From the NCBI GenBank assembly GCA_036336795.1, contig JAYZFL010000022.1:1-64000 (forward strand): a stretch of DNA of 64,000 nucleotides. The letters are read 5' to 3'. Below the pieces are notes generated by a model. That model searched no databases. It worked only from the letters and a program-made list of their open reading frames with translations, and was not told the origin of the DNA. The DNA comes from UBA822 sp036336795 (GTDB lineage: Bacteria > Gemmatimonadota > Gemmatimonadetes > Longimicrobiales > Gaopeijiaceae). Shown here in pieces: positions 1-7,741 of this stretch. A program made the translations under genes and the position numbers. The stretch's first letter is position 1. The number at the start of each line of letters is the position of its first letter.

Positions 1-626
1 GATGGATTCGCCACAACATAACGAAATGAGACGGCCCCGAAGTTCTCCTCAGCACGACTCGCAGCGGCATATCGGTGGGCGACTTGTCCGCCCGCCGAAT
101 GACCTGTCATAACAATTTCTGTCAGTGCCGGAAAACGTGATGGATCGGACAGAAGTTCGACGATTTTATCGATCGCAGTGTACGAGCTCACTCGAGGGAG
201 TGGCCCATCGGAGGAAGAAAGGCTTCCGCGCTTCCAACCCCCGCTGCTCCAGAACGGCTCATCGGCGGCAGGGCCATCCGAGGAGGTTTGAAAGTGTGGT
301 GAAACCACCACGGTATGCCGCTGTAGTCCTACGGCTTCCGCTGCCTGGAAGCCTCTGCGGAAGTAGTCGTCCGCGTTACGGCCCGTGCCGTGCACGATGA
401 TCAAGCCGCGGGTGACTTCATCGTTCCCTTCATATAGCGAGTGCGTACTGAAGACAGGAAGGTACAGGGAAGTCCCGATTGAGATTCGTTCCGTGCAGAT
501 CGATTCCGACGACAGACACGGAACTGGACGTGATCCGGAATCGGTCACACCCGGCGGAGTCGGCTCGATTCCACCGTCTCCGCACGCTAAGAGCAGGAGC
601 AGGACAGTCAGTCTGAAATGCGTCAT
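1..626 (-). CDS. Putative lipoprotein alpha/beta hydrolase (5' part, runs off window)
   Basis: The minus frame is open from an ATG at 624-626 to the left edge (208 codons read). The protein begins with a lipoprotein signal ending LLLLAC (Cys15), so it is probably anchored in a membrane facing the periplasm. Residues near 75 read IIVHGTGRN, an oxyanion-hole type HG motif. Near 184 the sequence is MTGHSAGGQVAHRYA, the nucleophile elbow G-H-S-A-G of serine esterases, so Ser is the likely nucleophile. The acid and His of the triad would lie beyond the edge. The substrate cannot be told. It starts 37 nt downstream of the tRNA-Ser gene and may share its transcript. Confidence 0.8.
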   Translation of the reverse strand, partial: MTHFRLTVLLLLLACGDGGIEPTPPGVTDSGSRPVPCLSSESICTERISIGTSLYLPVFSTHSLYEGNDEVTRGLIIVHGTGRNADDYFRRGFQAAEAVGLQRHTVVVSPHFQTSSDGPAADEPFWSSGGWKRGSLSSSDGPLPRVSSYTAIDKIVELLSDPSRFPALTEIVMTGHSAGGQVAHRYAAASRAEENFGAVSFRYVVANP

Positions 627-663
627 AGGTGCTAGTTACTAACCTTTCGTCCAACTACTCTAA

Positions 664-747
664 CGGAGGGGGTGGGATTCGAACCCACGAGGGCTTGCGC
701 CCGCCGGTTTTCAAGACCGGTGCATTGAACCGCTCTGCCACCCCTCC
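664..747 (-). tRNA. tRNA-Ser (anticodon TGA)
   Basis: On the minus strand the gene folds as a class II tRNA. The acceptor GGAGGGG pairs with CCCCTCC and is followed by discriminator G. The anticodon arm is CCGGT-CTTGAAA-ACCGG with anticodon TGA. There is a long variable arm (GGGC..GCCC) and a T arm containing GGTTCGAATCC. CCA is not encoded. The anticodon UGA with the long variable arm identifies a serine tRNA reading UCA and related codons. It lies about 75 nt downstream of the purH stop and may be co-transcribed with it. Confidence 0.96.
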
Positions 748-821
748 AGGTGCTGTTTTCCCTGGGAAAGCTCAGGCCCGTCACCGGCCCCTGTAAAGGG
801 GTCAAGCAATCTCGGGATTGG

Positions 822-2504
822 TCAATGGCGGAAGAGACGCTGTCCCGTGAAGACCATGGCCATGTCGTATTCATCGGCAGCCGCAATGACTTCCTCATCT
901 CGCATCGATCCGCCAGGTTGAACGATCGCGCGCGCACCCGCTTCTGCGGCTGCATCCACACCGTCCCTGAATGGGAAGAAGGCGTCAGATGCCAGGACAG
1001 CACGGTCGAGGTCGAAACCAGCGTCTATCGCTTTCTGGACAGCGATACGAGAAGCGTCTACACGGCTCATCTGTCCCGCCCCTATGCCAAGAGTAGCCCT
1101 ATTCCTGGCAAAGAGTATGGCATTCGATTTCACCCCAAAGATGGCTGCCCAGGCGAAGCGCAAATCGTCCCACTCCTCCTCACTCGGGGCTCGACTGGTG
1201 GCCACGGTCCAGTCAGGACCGGACGGACCGTAGAACGGTGGCGTGGGTGGATCCTGTACGAGTATCCCACCGTACACGCTGCGCAGGACCCGCGCTTGGG
1301 GTCGACGGCCGTGCTCGGCCAAGAAGCGGGCTGCCCTTCGAATTTCGTCGGGAGCGTCATTCCACCATAGCGCATCGGGTTCGGTAGTGATGGTTTCGTC
1401 GATTCCGCCGGAGATCAACAGCCGGACATTCTCCTTGCGGGTGAGAACCTTTAGAGCAGCTTCTTCGAATCCGGGTGCAACTATACACTCAATGAACAAA
1501 CCCGACATCACCTCTGCGGCATCTTCATCGATCCTCCGGTTGACCGAAATCACCGAACCGAACGCACTTAGCGCATCGGTCGCCAAGGCTCGCTCGTAGG
1601 CCTCCGAAACCGTGCCGCCCACCGCCACCCCGCAGGGTGTCGTGTGCTTCACGATGCAGACGACCGCCTTGGACGAATACGCAAAAGGTGCGAGTGACAG
1701 TAGAGCACCATCCAAGTCCAGAAGATTGTTATAGGACAACTCCTTACCGTGAATTTGTTCCAGTCCGGAGAGGCCGTCCTCCTTACCCGAAGAACGGTAG
1801 AACGCAGCTTCCTGACCAGGGTTTTCTCCATAACGCAGTGTCTGGACGAGCTCAAGCGAGAGTTTCAAAGCCGACCCTCGACCCTCTCGGCTCTTCGACC
1901 CCGTTGAGCTTAGTTGTTGTTCTAAGAATCTCGCCACGGTTGCATCGTACTCACTGATGTGGCCAAAAACCTTGATGGCGAGTTCTCGGCGAAGAGTCGA
2001 TTCTTCCCCGGGATCTGTGTCACCTGTACCAATCAATCCCGTGAGAACCCGCTCATAGTCCTCGGGATCGACAACAACCCAAACGCTCTCGTGGCTTTTG
2101 GCGGCGGCCCTAATCATTGTCGGGCCTCCGATATCCACCTTCTCCATCGCCTCTCCAACGGTGATCTCTCCTCGATCAACGGTCTCGCGGAAAGGATAGA
2201 GGTTGACCGCTACCAAATCGATCGGTTCGTAGCCATACGCCTCCAACGCCGCCATATCGTCGGGTCTCCCTCGGCGAGCCAATAATCCAGCGTGAATAGC
2301 CGGATGAAGGGTTTTGACCCTTCCGTCCATCATCTCTGGATGCCCCGTGACCTCAGTCACGTCAGTCACGGGGATGTTTGCCTGTCGGATGACCTGAGCG
2401 GTACCTCCCGTGGACAAAATTTTCCAACCGGCATCGCAAAGTGCTTTAGCAAAGCCTTCGATACCCCTCTTGTCCGACACGCTGAGAAGCGCTCGTCGCT
2501 TCAT
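822..2504 (-). CDS. purH: Bifunctional AICAR formyltransferase / IMP cyclohydrolase
   Basis: Catalyses the last two steps of de novo IMP synthesis. The 560-residue protein has the N-terminal MGS-like cyclohydrolase domain (MMDGRVKTLHP at 58-68). The formyltransferase domain follows, with QTLRYGENPGQ near 221, the catalytic KHTTPCG at 286-292, SNAILFA near 460 and IGAGQMSRVD near 483. It ends TGQRLFRH, the usual C-terminus. The ATG at 2504 was chosen because it gives the standard N-terminus (MKRRALLSVSDK) and has AGGAG upstream; a longer open frame runs into purN and is not family-like. It is slightly longer than the usual 510-530 residues. It lies 14 nt after purN, in one purine operon. Confidence 0.97.
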   Translation of the reverse strand: MKRRALLSVSDKRGIEGFAKALCDAGWKILSTGGTAQVIRQANIPVTDVTEVTGHPEMMDGRVKTLHPAIHAGLLARRGRPDDMAALEAYGYEPIDLVAVNLYPFRETVDRGEITVGEAMEKVDIGGPTMIRAAAKSHESVWVVVDPEDYERVLTGLIGTGDTDPGEESTLRRELAIKVFGHISEYDATVARFLEQQLSSTGSKSREGRGSALKLSLELVQTLRYGENPGQEAAFYRSSGKEDGLSGLEQIHGKELSYNNLLDLDGALLSLAPFAYSSKAVVCIVKHTTPCGVAVGGTVSEAYERALATDALSAFGSVISVNRRIDEDAAEVMSGLFIECIVAPGFEEAALKVLTRKENVRLLISGGIDETITTEPDALWWNDAPDEIRRAARFLAEHGRRPQARVLRSVYGGILVQDPPTPPFYGPSGPDWTVATSRAPSEEEWDDLRFAWAAIFGVKSNAILFARNRATLGIGAGQMSRVDASRIAVQKAIDAGFDLDRAVLASDAFFPFRDGVDAAAEAGARAIVQPGGSMRDEEVIAAADEYDMAMVFTGQRLFRH

Positions 2505-2518
2505 ATCCGTTTCATCTC

Positions 2519-3199
2519 CTAGATGGTCTTCGAGTCGTCGGCTCCCGTATGTGGGCTCATCGAAGGAAGATTGAACTGAGTTAGATTGAACGGGCCGGGT
2601 TCCACCCCCTCCACCACCGCCCTGCACAAGTGGTCCGCAACGGCCGGATACAGTTTGTGCTCAACCTCCAAGACTCGAACCGCGAGAGATTTCACATCAT
2701 CATCCCGACGGACCGGCACCGACCACTGTGCTACGATCGAGCCGGTGTCATATTTTTTGTCGACATAATGAACAGTGGCACCAGTCACCTCCACGCCGGA
2801 GGCCAGGACAGCTTCATGGACCCGTGTACCATACATGCCTTTTCCGCCGAATGCGGGAAGTAGCGCCGGGTGGATGTTCAGTGCGCGGCGTTTATAAGCA
2901 GCCACCACAACAGCTGGAATCATCCTCAGGTATCCCGCCAACAAAATGACCTGGATCTCAAGATCCGCCAATCGCTCTAGAGTTTCACGACCGACTTCGC
3001 TCAGAGCGCGTCTATTCGTCTCAATTACACATGTTTCCCGACCGACCGACCGACCCCGCTCCAACGCCCCTGCCCCTTTCCGGTCCGATATGACTAGAGT
3101 GACCTTGTATTCTTCACTCACAGCCTCGTGGTCCAGAAGGGCCTGAAGGTTTGTTCCACCACCCGACGCGAACACAGCGACAGGGACAGGTGGCTTCAC
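2519..3199 (-). CDS. purN: Phosphoribosylglycinamide formyltransferase
   Basis: GAR transformylase, which transfers formyl from 10-formyl-THF in step 3 of purine synthesis. The 226-residue protein shows the N-terminal loop FASGGGTNLQAL (10-21), the catalytic Asn and His in NIHPALLPAF (108-117), and the Asp of DTGSIVAQ (151). The C-terminal tail is somewhat longer than in E. coli PurN. Translation starts at a GTG that overlaps the stop of the MBL hydrolase (GTGA), and purH follows after 14 nt. This supports a three-gene transcript. Confidence 0.95.
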   Translation of the reverse strand: MKPPVPVAVFASGGGTNLQALLDHEAVSEEYKVTLVISDRKGAGALERGRSVGRETCVIETNRRALSEVGRETLERLADLEIQVILLAGYLRMIPAVVVAAYKRRALNIHPALLPAFGGKGMYGTRVHEAVLASGVEVTGATVHYVDKKYDTGSIVAQWSVPVRRDDDVKSLAVRVLEVEHKLYPAVADHLCRAVVEGVEPGPFNLTQFNLPSMSPHTGADDSKTI

Positions 3200-3846
3200 G
3201 CTAGTTCACCCCCGAAATGCGGGATCAAGAATGGGTTCGTGGCGCGCTCCTGACCGACTGTAGTCGGAGGTCCGTGCCCGGTATAGAGTTGAGTGTCGTC
3301 CGCCATCTTGAGTACATGCTCCCGAATACTCTGAAAGAGCGCCTGATAGTCTCCTCCAGGAAGATCGGTCCGTCCTACCGACCCTGCAAAGACCAAGTCG
3401 CCCACTAAAGCCAGTCCCTCTTTTTCAGCATGAAGAATCACGTGCCCAGGTGAGTGGCCAGGCGTATGGATGACTTTAAACGAAAACTTTCCGAACGGAA
3501 TGATCTGTCCATCTTTGAGCTCACGTTCTGGTGGGGCCAAAGACGGGGCTGAGAGTCCAAACATCGCTGCCTGCGCTGGCATATTGTCAAACAAGGAACG
3601 ATCTGCAACATGGAGGTAGGTAGGTGCGTCAGTGATGGCCCGGATCACCCCAAGACCTTCGACGTGATCAAGGTGTGCGTGCGTCAAGAGGATGGCCACC
3701 ACAGAGGCATCCTCCTCCTCAAGGAAGTCGACGATTTGGTGCGCAGCCGCTCCCGGATCTACGACAACCGCCTGCTCTGTTCTTTCGCATGTGACGACAT
3801 AGGCGTTTTCGTAGAAATCTCCCCCTGTGAATGAACGGACGAGCAT
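3196..3846 (-). CDS. MBL-fold metallo-hydrolase, glyoxalase II-like
   Basis: A 216-residue single-domain metallo-beta-lactamase fold protein. The metal motif THAHLDH puts ligands at His56, His58, Asp60 and His61. Further ligands are expected in HTPGHSPGH and GDLVFAGSVGRTD, and GHGPPTTVGQE lies near the C-terminus. The layout matches the glyoxalase II-like subgroup (YcbL type). It lacks the extra C-terminal helical domain of classical GloB, so the thioester substrate is uncertain. It is cytosolic with no signal peptide. It is the first gene of a unit with purN and purH, which points to co-expression rather than a role in purine synthesis. Confidence 0.88.
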   Translation of the reverse strand: MLVRSFTGGDFYENAYVVTCERTEQAVVVDPGAAAHQIVDFLEEEDASVVAILLTHAHLDHVEGLGVIRAITDAPTYLHVADRSLFDNMPAQAAMFGLSAPSLAPPERELKDGQIIPFGKFSFKVIHTPGHSPGHVILHAEKEGLALVGDLVFAGSVGRTDLPGGDYQALFQSIREHVLKMADDTQLYTGHGPPTTVGQERATNPFLIPHFGGELA

Positions 3847-3885
3847 GGTCGATTGTTACTCTGGATGCAGTACTTGCTGAGACTT

Positions 3886-3910
3886 CAAAAAAGAAAAGCC
3901 CGTAGGCTTT
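3886..3910 (-). terminator. Rho-independent terminator after the iscA-type gene
   Basis: On the minus strand AAAGCC and GGCTTT form a perfect six-pair stem around a TACG tetraloop, followed directly by TCTTTTTT. It lies 40 nt past the stop of the iscA-type gene and upstream of the MBL hydrolase. It separates the iron-sulfur and purine transcripts. Confidence 0.9.
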
Positions 3911-3949
3911 CACCCACGAGCTCAGGAAGAGTCGATCTCTTGCTAAATA

Positions 3950-4294
3950 TCAGGCCGTGAACGAACTGCCACAACCGCATCCTCCGGACGCATTCGGATT
4001 CTGGAAGGTGAAGCCCGATCCCATCATATTGGTGACGTAGTCGATTTCTACACCATCCAGATACTGAACGCTGAAAGCGTCGACGAATACCCTGATTCCG
4101 GATAAATCAAGTACCTCGTCCTCAGCCTCCGGCCCGTCTTCGATGTTGAGACCATATTGAAAGCCGGAACAACCACCCGGCAAAACTGCAACGCGGAGCC
4201 CAGCTCCTTCGACGGAACCGTGCTCCTCGAGGAAATTTTCAACCTTGCTCACCGCCGCAGCCGTGAGCATGAGAAGAGTTTCAGTACTTTCCAT
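3950..4294 (-). CDS. HesB/IscA-family iron-sulfur cluster carrier
   Basis: A 114-residue A-type carrier that accepts Fe-S clusters and passes them to apoproteins. The three conserved cysteines are present: the Cys in LPGGCSGFQYGL and the pair in the C-terminal SGGCGCGSSF. The N-terminus LMLTAAAVSKV is typical. ErpA, IscA and SufA cannot be separated from sequence alone. The ATG at 4294 is chosen because it gives a family-length protein; the frame extends 31 codons upstream into gmhB. A GGAGA sequence lies about 14 nt upstream. It has its own candidate promoter inside the gmhB 3' end and a strong terminator, so it is probably monocistronic. Confidence 0.93.
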   Translation of the reverse strand: MESTETLLMLTAAAVSKVENFLEEHGSVEGAGLRVAVLPGGCSGFQYGLNIEDGPEAEDEVLDLSGIRVFVDAFSVQYLDGVEIDYVTNMMGSGFTFQNPNASGGCGCGSSFTA

Positions 4295-4330
4295 TATATA
4301 TTTTCCGGTCTCCAAATACTGAATAGGTGC

Positions 4331-4336
4331 ATTATA
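4331..4336 (-). promoter_or_regulatory. Candidate promoter -10 (TATAAT) for the iscA-type gene
   Basis: A perfect TATAAT hexamer lies on the minus strand 36 nt upstream of the iscA-type start, overlapping the last bases before the gmhB stop. The -35 is weak (TGTGCC at 16 nt spacing). Transcription starting near 4324 would give a roughly 30-nt leader. Confidence 0.45.
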
Positions 4337-4346
4337 CGTTTGAAAG

Positions 4347-4967
4347 CTACCCGGCACACTCGGGTGGGTCAACGCCGTCAGGGCCAAGCCGACTCAGTGG
4401 ACTTGGATGACCTGCGATTAGTCGCTTGATGAGTCCAGCGACCTCTCCCAGGTCATCCACAACCGCGACGCCATCAGGGATGTGGGCCTCCTCTTGTGAT
4501 CCATATCCCGTCCTCACCAGAAGTCCGGTCCCCCCCAACTCTAGGGCCGGAAGAACATCCGAAACCTTGTCTCCCACGAAGTAGGAGCTAGCGAAGTCGA
4601 TCCCGAACACTTCAGAGGCCTTGTAGTACATCCCGGTGAGTGGTTTTCTACAGTTGCAGGGAGAACCGAAATCATGGTGGTGAGGACAATGAAAGGTCGC
4701 GTCGACGGATACCTCAGCGTCGCCCAAGAGCTCGTCGACTCTCTTGGCCACGGCATGGTAATCACTCTCAGCGTACAGGCCCCGGGCGATGCCGGACTGG
4801 TTCGTAACCACGATCAACTTGAAGCCAGCAGAACGAAGATCCGACAACGCTTTGGGTACCGTCTCTATTAGAACTACTTCTTTGGGATCGGAGAGATAGT
4901 GTTGCTGCTCAATAAGCGTTCCATCACGATCAAGAAAAACAGCCGGCTGGGGTATGTCTCCACCCAT
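4347..4967 (-). CDS. gmhB: D-glycero-D-manno-heptose 1,7-bisphosphate 7-phosphatase
   Basis: A HAD-superfamily phosphatase (206 residues) in the ADP-heptose branch of LPS core synthesis. The nucleophile motif is FLDRDGTL near residue 11. VVTNQSGIARG follows, then the zinc-loop residues in CPHHHDFGSPCNCRKP (three Cys plus His), and FVGDKVSDV with the acidic motif III. The ATG at 4967 overlaps the selA stop by one base (TGATG), so it is probably translationally coupled to selA. Histidinol-phosphate phosphatases share the fold; the zinc loop and length favour GmhB. It implies a heptose-containing surface polysaccharide. Confidence 0.88.
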   Translation of the reverse strand: MGGDIPQPAVFLDRDGTLIEQQHYLSDPKEVVLIETVPKALSDLRSAGFKLIVVTNQSGIARGLYAESDYHAVAKRVDELLGDAEVSVDATFHCPHHHDFGSPCNCRKPLTGMYYKASEVFGIDFASSYFVGDKVSDVLPALELGGTGLLVRTGYGSQEEAHIPDGVAVVDDLGEVAGLIKRLIAGHPSPLSRLGPDGVDPPECAG

Positions 4968-6352
4968 CAGCGACACTGCTGAGATAAGAGTTTCACAACA
5001 TCGTCGTCCTGGGTGGGAAGAATCGTTCTGACATCGATCCAAAAAGATCCGTCCTCCACTCGGCCAACTAGAGGAACCGGCGCGTCTCGAAGGTCTGCGG
5101 CCAATTGATGGGCCCCTCTCTCACCTGCTTCTATACGGATACCATAGCTCCGGATTTCGACGCCGGGGAACGTGCCTCCACCCACAACGGACTTTAGTTC
5201 CACAACTGTAGCCTGTACGTCCTGAGCTTTGGCGCATTCGGCCAAACGCCCAGCCCGATCACGGAGTGTCTCAACACTTGCTGAGAGCATCGCGAGGGCT
5301 GGTATTTCCGCAATCGCGTTCTCCGGATCACGGTAAAGGCAGAGGGTGGCCTCAAGTCCGGCGAGCGTGGTTTTGTCCACCCGAAGAGCCCGACAAAGCG
5401 GATTGCGGCGCATTGGCTCAATCCACTTACGTGTTCCTAGGAGAATGCCGGCCTGGGGCCCTCCCAAAAGCTTATCGCCCGAAAACGCAACGACATCCGC
5501 ACCTGCGGAAACGCTATCGACAGGGCGGGCTTCGTCCGGTAAGTCAAGCAGCCCAGGGTCCACCATGAGTCCGGACCCAAGATCATGGACAACCGGGACT
5601 CCAGTGTCACGACCCAGATCAACAAGATTCTCGAGCGTGGCTTCTTCGGTAAAACCCGTGATCCGGAAGTTGGAGCGATGAACCTTCAAGATCATGGCTG
5701 CGTCACCGTCCGACAGTCCCGTCTGATAGTCTTCGACACACGTTCGGTTAGTACTCCCAACTTCCACGAGAACCGCACCAGAACTACCGAGGATCTCCGG
5801 GATCCTGAATCCCCCACCGATCTCTACCATTTCACCTCGAGAGACAACAACCCCCCGTTCGAAAGCTATGGTACGCAATGCGAGCACGAGTGCAGCAGCT
5901 CCGTTGTTGAGGACGAGCGCCGCTTCAGCTCCGGTCAACTCACAGAGAAGCATTGAGCAATGGTCATATCGGGATCCCCGCTGACCCTCGCTCAGGTCGT
6001 ACTCCAAATTCGAGTATCCATACGCCACACTCCTCATAGCCTCAAGCGCCACAGGAGCCAGAGCCGCACGACCGAGATTAGTGTGAAGGATTACACCCGT
6101 CGCATTGATGACGGGGCAAAGGGACGGCATGCTCACGACCCGAAGCCTCTCCACGACTGCGGCCGCATACCGCCGTGGATCTTCGATACCCTCGGTGCTC
6201 TCTCCTGCAAGGGTCTCCCCACGAACCCGTTCCACCTCAATCCGGAGTTGATTGAGGACCAAAGAGCGTGGGTACTGATCCAAGATCTCACTGAATGCTG
6301 CCGAATCAAGAATCTGCTCAAGTGCCGGAATCTTGCGACGCGGATCAGTCAC
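4967..6352 (-). CDS. selA: L-seryl-tRNA(Sec) selenium transferase
   Basis: A PLP enzyme that converts Ser-tRNA(Sec) to Sec-tRNA(Sec) using selenophosphate. At 461 residues it is the usual length. VINATGVILHTNLGRAAL (81-98) is a hallmark, and the PLP lysine is K294 in FSGDKLLGGPQAG, equivalent to K295 of E. coli. GVPVVHDLGSG carries the Asp for the PLP ring. The start is a GTG overlapping the stop of the upstream lipoprotein gene... that is, SelA starts at 6352 and the Ig-like gene stops at 6349 on the same strand. No selB, selD, tRNA-Sec or in-frame-TGA selenoprotein gene is visible here, so the rest of the pathway must be elsewhere. Confidence 0.95.
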   Translation of the reverse strand: MTDPRRKIPALEQILDSAAFSEILDQYPRSLVLNQLRIEVERVRGETLAGESTEGIEDPRRYAAAVVERLRVVSMPSLCPVINATGVILHTNLGRAALAPVALEAMRSVAYGYSNLEYDLSEGQRGSRYDHCSMLLCELTGAEAALVLNNGAAALVLALRTIAFERGVVVSRGEMVEIGGGFRIPEILGSSGAVLVEVGSTNRTCVEDYQTGLSDGDAAMILKVHRSNFRITGFTEEATLENLVDLGRDTGVPVVHDLGSGLMVDPGLLDLPDEARPVDSVSAGADVVAFSGDKLLGGPQAGILLGTRKWIEPMRRNPLCRALRVDKTTLAGLEATLCLYRDPENAIAEIPALAMLSASVETLRDRAGRLAECAKAQDVQATVVELKSVVGGGTFPGVEIRSYGIRIEAGERGAHQLAADLRDAPVPLVGRVEDGSFWIDVRTILPTQDDDVVKLLSQQCR

Positions 6353-7719
6353 GGTGTGTCCAAGAGAAGAATCTTGGAGCGTCCTTCGAAGAGAAAGCCA
6401 ACTCGGGCAACAATCGAAGTATCCTGTTGAACCGTGTCTGGCTCCGCCGGTGGACCATCTGATTCAGGTGCAGCCCTCACGATTTCGACCGATCCTCCTC
6501 CTCCACCAACCCCATTAATGTTTGTCACTCCATCGACAGCAACTTCATAGGGCTGATCAACAGCCAGGGGATCATCAATGAGCAGATACAAGGTCTGTTT
6601 CGGAAGATTCCTGGTCGGGTCGATTCGTACCGGGCCGCGCAACGTCGGTCGGAGTGCAAGCTCTCTGGTCTCAAGTTCAGCGGCCTCAACCGTGTCTCCC
6701 TGACTTCTCAGGGAATCGGCCGCACGGATCATTCGCTCCGACTGGATAGAATCTAGCCTCCAAAGTGAGTCCTCTAGGGCCTCCATCCGTCGTAGATAAC
6801 CTCGCTCGTGTAGGATTTCCAGTACCTCCGGTGTTTCCACCAAGTCGGAAGCCAAGGACGCAGAAACACCCGTCGGCGCAAGATCCGGATCGAGGAAATC
6901 ATCGAAATTTATTGTCAGTGTGACAGAATCTATTACCCCGACACCCGCCAAGACTGCGGCCGAGGTATCGGGGCGAAGTAGAGAGAGATCCGCGAACACG
7001 GTGTCCGACTCACCCATACTTTGAAGGCTAGTCCCGATCTGTTCGAAGTCGTCAGCCTCATTATTCCGGTTCTGATCCACGAAGGCAGCCAACCTGTACT
7101 GACCACTCGGCATATACCGGAACGCGTATACACCACCCGTATCCGTAATCGCCACATGTGTCGGAACGCCGTCCTTGTAGGCTCCGCCAGGATCTCCCGG
7201 GTCATCGATTCTGGCCGTGACTCGTGCCCCCTCGACTGCCGTCTCCGTAAGGCGGTCGATAATAGTTCCAGCCAAGGCATTTGGAGTCATCTCGGCACCA
7301 GTAGAAAACACAAACTCGAAGGGATCAGCCATCACATTCTGAAAAAGATCTCGAATGACTGGGAGAACGGTGACACGGTACACAAAATCAGACTTGAAGC
7401 CTCCCTGCATCTTGATCTCAAGATCCCGAGCTCCGTGACGAACCTGAATTTCCCCAGATTCCGGAGATATCTGAACGGATCCCTCTAAGGAACCAGTCGA
7501 AGATCGCTCACTAATCCTCTCATCGAAGGTAATCAGAATTGCATCGTCGAAAGCCTCGACAACGGCAAAAGTATCCGGAACCGTCTCAACGACCTGAGGC
7601 CCAGTTCGGTCTACGGGTCCACCGGATGGATTTGATAGCCTCGCACACGCTGTCAATAGAATGAGGACAGCAATCCTTCGAAGACAGCCCAGATTCGTCA
7701 CTGTCAAATTCCCGTTCAT
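6349..7719 (-). CDS. Ig-like domain lipoprotein, function unknown
   Basis: A 456-residue predicted lipoprotein with signal LILLTAC (Cys25). Residues of about 38-135 look like a bacterial SbsA-type Ig-like domain (PQVVETVPDTFAVVE, then YRVTVLPVIRDLFQN). Next comes a carboxypeptidase-regulatory-like beta sandwich (LAGTIIDRLTETAVEGARV, then SGQYRLAAFVDQNRN). The C-terminal half contains a charged helical stretch and a second Ig-like segment (LYLLIDDPLAVDQPYEVAV). No catalytic motif is seen. The ATG at 7719 is preferred because it places the lipobox near residue 25; the frame opens further upstream into valS. It lies between valS and selA, and selA begins in its last codons. Confidence 0.8.
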   Translation of the reverse strand: MNGNLTVTNLGCLRRIAVLILLTACARLSNPSGGPVDRTGPQVVETVPDTFAVVEAFDDAILITFDERISERSSTGSLEGSVQISPESGEIQVRHGARDLEIKMQGGFKSDFVYRVTVLPVIRDLFQNVMADPFEFVFSTGAEMTPNALAGTIIDRLTETAVEGARVTARIDDPGDPGGAYKDGVPTHVAITDTGGVYAFRYMPSGQYRLAAFVDQNRNNEADDFEQIGTSLQSMGESDTVFADLSLLRPDTSAAVLAGVGVIDSVTLTINFDDFLDPDLAPTGVSASLASDLVETPEVLEILHERGYLRRMEALEDSLWRLDSIQSERMIRAADSLRSQGDTVEAAELETRELALRPTLRGPVRIDPTRNLPKQTLYLLIDDPLAVDQPYEVAVDGVTNINGVGGGGGSVEIVRAAPESDGPPAEPDTVQQDTSIVARVGFLFEGRSKILLLDTP

Positions 7720-7741
7720 CGTGCCAAGGAGTGGAGGAGAA

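Noticed and set aside
632..1003. Minus-strand frame across the tRNA-Ser gene
   Set aside because: It runs through a tRNA and the purH 3' end in another frame, so it is not coding.
2505..2627. 41-residue Gly-rich extension of PurH
   Set aside because: It is purN antiparallel-frame coding DNA. PurH begins at MKRRALLSVSDK as in all relatives.
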